Below are positions 60,553 through 64,000 of a stretch of 64,000 nucleotides of DNA, piece by piece; positions within the stretch are counted from its first letter, which is position 1; every line of letters starts with the position of its first letter. The DNA comes from Zygaena filipendulae (lineage: Eukaryota; Arthropoda; Insecta; Lepidoptera; Zygaenidae), in contig OU015663.1 in assembly GCA_907165275.2 (NCBI GenBank), positions 3,732,501-3,796,500 of the forward strand, read 5' to 3'. The notes under the pieces were generated by a model. The model searched no databases. It saw nothing but the letters and a program-made list of their open reading frames with translations, and was not told the origin of the DNA. A program made the translations under genes and the position numbers.

Positions 60553-61720
60553 ATACGTCAAACTATCAAAATAATATTTTTACATTTAAAATGCTGGAAA
60601 CCATGATCTGCTAAATTTTAAACAGGAGTTCTGGTCTCGGATCCACTTCCGTATAGGAGTTTTGATGCTGATCTGTAAGAAACAATGGAGTTCCGGCCTC
60701 CACATGGTAGTGCAACTGTTAAATTAAAATTGTTTAACTTTTTACTTACTCTACCATGATCTGCTGGATTTTAAACGGGAGTTCTGGTTTCGGATCCACT
60801 TTTGTATCGAAGTTCTGGTACTGATCTGTGAGAAACAAAGGAGTTCCGACCTCCACGTGCTAGTGGAACTGTTAAAATTTTATTTTTTAATTTTTTTTAC
60901 TACTCTACTATGATCTGCTGGATTTTAAACAGGAGTTCTGGTTTTGGATCTACTTCTGTATCGAAGTTCTGATACTGATATGTGAGAAACAAAGGAGTTC
61001 CGGCTTCCACGTGCTAGTGGAACTGTTAAATTTTTTTTATTTTTATTTTTTTTACTACTCTACTATGATCTGCTGGATTTTAAACGGGAGTTCTGGTCTC
61101 GGATCCACTTCCGTATCGGAGTGCTGATGCTGATCTGTAAGAAACAAAGGAGTTCCGGCCTCCACATGGTAGTGCAACTGTTAAATTAAGATTCTTTAAC
61201 TTTTTACCTGCTCTACCATGATCTGCTGGATTTTAAACGGGAGTTCTGGTTCACGATCCACTTCTGTATCGAAGTTCTGATACTGATCTGTGAGGAACAA
61301 AGGAGTTCCGGCCTCCACGTGCTAGTGGAACTGTTAAATAAATATTCTTTAACTTTTTAACTACTCTACCATGATCTGCTGGACTTTAAACGGGAATCCT
61401 GGTCTCGGATCCACTTCTGTATCGGAGTTCTGATGCTGATCTGTGAGAAACAAAGGAGTTCCGGCCTCCACGTACTATTGGAACTGTTAAAATAATATAT
61501 TTTTTAATTTTTTTACTACTCTACCATGATCTGCTGGATTTTAAACTGGAGTTCTGGTTTGCGATCCACTTCTGTATCGAAGTTCTGATACTTATCTGTG
61601 AGAAACGAGGTAGTTCCGGCCTCCACGTCCAGTCCACGCATTGGTGAAAGCACTTAAAATTTATCTTTATACTTTTTTACTTTTGTACTATGATCTGCTG
61701 GCTCTTTAACGGGAGTTCTG
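60553..61720 (-). repeat. A-type tandem array in right foldback arm (about 8 units, inverted)
   Basis: Units in reverse orientation have their GGGAGTTCTGG-like starts near 60621, 60773, 60928, 61082, 61235, 61388, 61543 and 61708. The outer six match the left arm in mirrored order by shared private variants: GGGAATCCTGG at 61388 pairs with 57079, and GTTCACGATCC at 61250 pairs with 57225. The inner two do not match in order, and the array is two units shorter than the left arm. Confidence 0.9.
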
Positions 61721-62139
61721 CACCTAATTCTAGTTTTATTCTAGAGTGCTGATATCGAACATTAAGAAACAAAAGGTTTCTTGCCTCAAAACAGCTTTAA
61801 AACCCTTTTATTACGATTAAAATCTAATTATTTTTACTTCTAGACCCATATTTACGGATTGATTTTTTTAGGGTAAGACCGCCAGAACTATTTCTGAAAA
61901 GTATCAGGAACTCCACAACTAACCTTAACGCAAAAGAAAATCGCTTTTATTTTTGATTTTCCGGAAAATGATCTGCTACGGGAAGTTAGCAGATCATTTT
62001 TTCAACAGCGTTTTTTTCAGGTTTAAACGCCGGAACTATTTCTAAAAAGTATCAGGAACTCTAGAACTCAGCTGCATGCGAACAGAACTCTAAAAAAAAA
62101 TTGATCTGCTGGCAAATGATATGCCAAGTTCACGCAGAC

Positions 62140-62148
62140 GAATTTTGG
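62140..62148. repeat. candidate 9-bp target-site duplication, right copy
   Basis: GAATTTTGG lies 6 bp outside the right inverted-repeat terminus and matches 56331-56339. Confidence 0.65.
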
Positions 62149-62504
62149 TAAGTTTTTCATTTAATTAAACCGTTTGCTTATTTTAAGATGCTACTGCATG
62201 CGGTCATCCAGGGATCACTCGATAAAAAAACCAGATTGACCCTATTACGTTGCATTGGTGGCAAAAGAAAGTATTATACTTGTCTGTGTAATTAGGTATA
62301 TTATATTGATACAATATCCTAAAATAAAAAACTTCAATTTCTGTACTGGAATGCTAATGGCATACCTAAACTATATTGTGTGATGTATTAGCTTTATGTG
62401 AGACAAGAATCAACCCTAGGTAATCATAAACATCACTTCACTTGCGTTGATACTCTTCCTGCTCTCTTTTGAATAACTCTATAAATTATGTAACTCTATG
62501 TCCG

Positions 62505-62865
62505 TTTAGAACTCCCAAAAATTACAAATCCAGCTGCCGGTGGTATTGGCTTACTGGTATCTGGACAGCGTCGTGCTATTGTATCTGTCTATCAGTCTCT
62601 AAACCCTCCACTCATTGGCAAAGACAGAAATGCTCTTAAGCTTTAAATTGGTCACTGACTTCAACGCAAATTCAATTACACTGGATATGGATATGCTTCT
62701 AGATAATTATCATGCGGCTTAGAAACCTATCACAGAAACGTAGTCTTCTACTTAATTAATGCCTGCTGTCAATTTTGTTACATCCCTGAGATTTGAAAGA
62801 CAGCCTAAACTATTCCCATTAAAAAACCTGGTAAAGATGATACCATTATTTTGAATAATCAATAA
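62505..62865 (+). pseudogene. Jockey-clade LINE fragment (endonuclease then RT start)
   Basis: Plus-strand fragments: G-G-I-G-L-L-V-S-G, then AIVSVYQSLNPPLIGKDRNA, then after a frameshift K-L-V-T-D-F-N-A-N, matching the apurinic-type endonuclease of Jockey-like LINEs (the D-F-N-A motif). Then I-P-I-K-K-P-G-K-D-D-T-I at about 62814-62850, the conserved start of the reverse transcriptase (PIPKPGKDP-like). The distance between them is far too short, so the region is internally deleted. Stops are present. The clade is judged by motif only. Confidence 0.72.
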
Positions 62866-64000
62866 AGTACATATATAGCACGCATATTTCTTTTATACGA
62901 ATGGGTCGGTCCAATGATAAAATATTTTATACACCTTTTTTAATTTAACTATTACTTTAAAAATTATTAAATGTAATAAATTGTATTTTCTGATACACTT
63001 AATTATATTCAATTCAATCTAAAAATTACATCCCCTGCACCTTAGTCAAGAACTGAAGATGCTGGCAGTGTTTCCTCGCTCGTGAGTAAATGTTTTAGTA
63101 ATATTTTATATTTATCTGCCGTTTGTTTGTCGTTCTTACTTATTTTACTCTGAGTAATAACGTCAAACCAACAAAACTTAGGTGGAACAAACGAAGTGTC
63201 AAGTTGTCAACCCTATATGAGATCCATTCCAAATAGGGAAGGTTTAATGACGAACAGTGGAGGTCGTAAACTTCAAACGTCTCACCGCCAGGGTTGTCGA
63301 CGTAAGAAATCGTACTGCCAAACGACAAAATAACGAAAATAAAATTGTTACCTATGTTTATTTTGCAACGTAAAATTTTTAATTAAGTACTTTAAATATT
63401 TAAGTTATTCACATAGTTAAAAAAGTTTACAGTTAATTGATATTAACTAAATTATTATAGAAAAAATAAACTTTGGACAAAGTTTTTACGAGACATTTTA
63501 TATCCGACTAGAAAAGCTATGTTTAGAAATAACTATGTTATAGGTTCATATAGGCCAGCATAGTTACCGAAAATCTTGTTTTCCCACCTTCATGGAAAAA
63601 GTGCCATAAAGATAGGGGATCGTGGTGACAAACGGAGAAGGAAAATGCTACATGCAGGAACCAAAAAGAGTGTTAACGATAATAATATGTCTGCAATAAA
63701 CAGTGAAAATTCGAGCCAATTAAAGCAAACAATTAAGTTTACCGATTAAACTATGACATTTAAGTAACAAAATCGTTCCAACGTCAATTTTAAAAGTAAA
63801 AATGTTTTAATTTTAGGTATTTGTATTTAACATCTTGGCCTTTTTTTCTTTTCTCATGCTCGTATAATTCTTGTTTATGTTTTATATGAGCGGGATAAAA
63901 CAACTTATGCTCTTATGCATAAAACCGCGATTGCCATGGCAATTTGTCGCAAAAGAATTTAAGGGGTTTATAATTTAAAAAATGCCTATTATATACAAAA
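62866..64000. other. anonymous sequence at window end
   Basis: AGTTGTCAACCCTA (63201) and AGGGTTGTCGACG (63290) form a weak inverted pair. Otherwise nothing is supported. Confidence 0.4.

Larger units (their letters stand above)
56340..62139. mobile_element. giant foldback transposable element (5.8 kb palindrome with tandem-repeat arms)
   Basis: One unit. The left arm (56346-58232, about 1.89 kb) and right arm (60553-62133, about 1.58 kb) are near-identical inverted copies: for example GTGAACTTGGCATATCATTT at 56346 is mirrored at 62114-62133. Each arm has an outer unique segment of about 400 bp followed by tandem A units of about 153 bp. The arms enclose a 2.3-kb array of 14 B units of about 150 bp in a single orientation. 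GAATTTTGG occurs at 56331-56339 and again at 62140-62148, each exactly 6 bp outside the inverted-repeat termini, consistent with a 9-bp target-site duplication. Long inverted repeats made of tandem units plus a 9-bp duplication are hallmarks of Foldback (FB) elements, which are linked to Mutator-like transposases in Drosophila. No ORF is visible, so it is non-autonomous. The class assignment is inferred. Confidence 0.85.
20367..64000 (-). other. dsx: probable dsx upstream intron (continues beyond window)
   Basis: The OD2 exon has a 3' splice acceptor at its upstream side, so an intron begins at 20367 and runs toward higher coordinates. The cysteine-rich DM domain (CxxCxxH pattern followed by LKGHKRYCKYR-like residues) was looked for by eye on the minus strand and not seen up to 64000, so the intron probably fills the rest of the window. 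This is an inference: a small non-coding or divergent exon would be missed, and genes nested in the intron are possible. Confidence 0.6.

Overview
The window looks like part of a lepidopteran (butterfly or moth) genome. It is AT-rich, has no dense bacterial-style genes, and is crowded with repeats typical of Lepidoptera: short Helitrons ending in a GC-rich hairpin plus CTAG, long palindromic MITEs, RTE/Jockey-type LINE remnants and a degraded mariner. Two short conserved coding exons on the minus strand identify the locus as doublesex (dsx), the sex-determination transcription factor gene. Exon 20223-20366 encodes the first part of the C-terminal dimerisation domain (OD2). Exon 16694-16788 encodes the female-specific tail, in the correct splice phase, and ends in an in-frame stop. 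I see neither the DM-domain exon (expected above 20366, probably beyond 64000) nor the male/common 3' exons (expected below 16694, probably before 1). Most of the window is therefore probably dsx intron.

Layout. 1-16693: downstream dsx intron or UTR, holding Helitrons, several MITE families, a 175-bp tandem duplication and an unidentified short ORF just downstream of the female exon. 16789-20222: intron between the OD2 exon and the female exon, with four repeats. 20367-56330: upstream intron, with a tRNA-Lys(CTT) gene beside a MITE, a degraded mariner, nested MITEs, tandem Helitrons, an RTE insertion with a clear 11-bp target-site duplication nested in a Helitron, and several palindromic elements. 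56340-62139: a 5.8-kb giant foldback element. Its inverted arms of about 1.6-1.9 kb are built from about 153-bp tandem units and enclose a 2.3-kb array of 14 units of about 150 bp in one orientation. A matching 9-bp sequence flanks it symmetrically. 62149-64000: a Jockey-like LINE remnant and anonymous sequence.

Functionally, the only host genes I can support are dsx (partial) and one tRNA. The most unusual object is the giant foldback element in what is probably a dsx intron. Its architecture (long inverted repeats made of tandem units, 9-bp target duplication, no visible ORF) resembles Foldback elements known from Drosophila. If it is transcribed as part of the dsx pre-mRNA it could form a very long hairpin. 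All family names come from pattern recognition only; nothing was searched.
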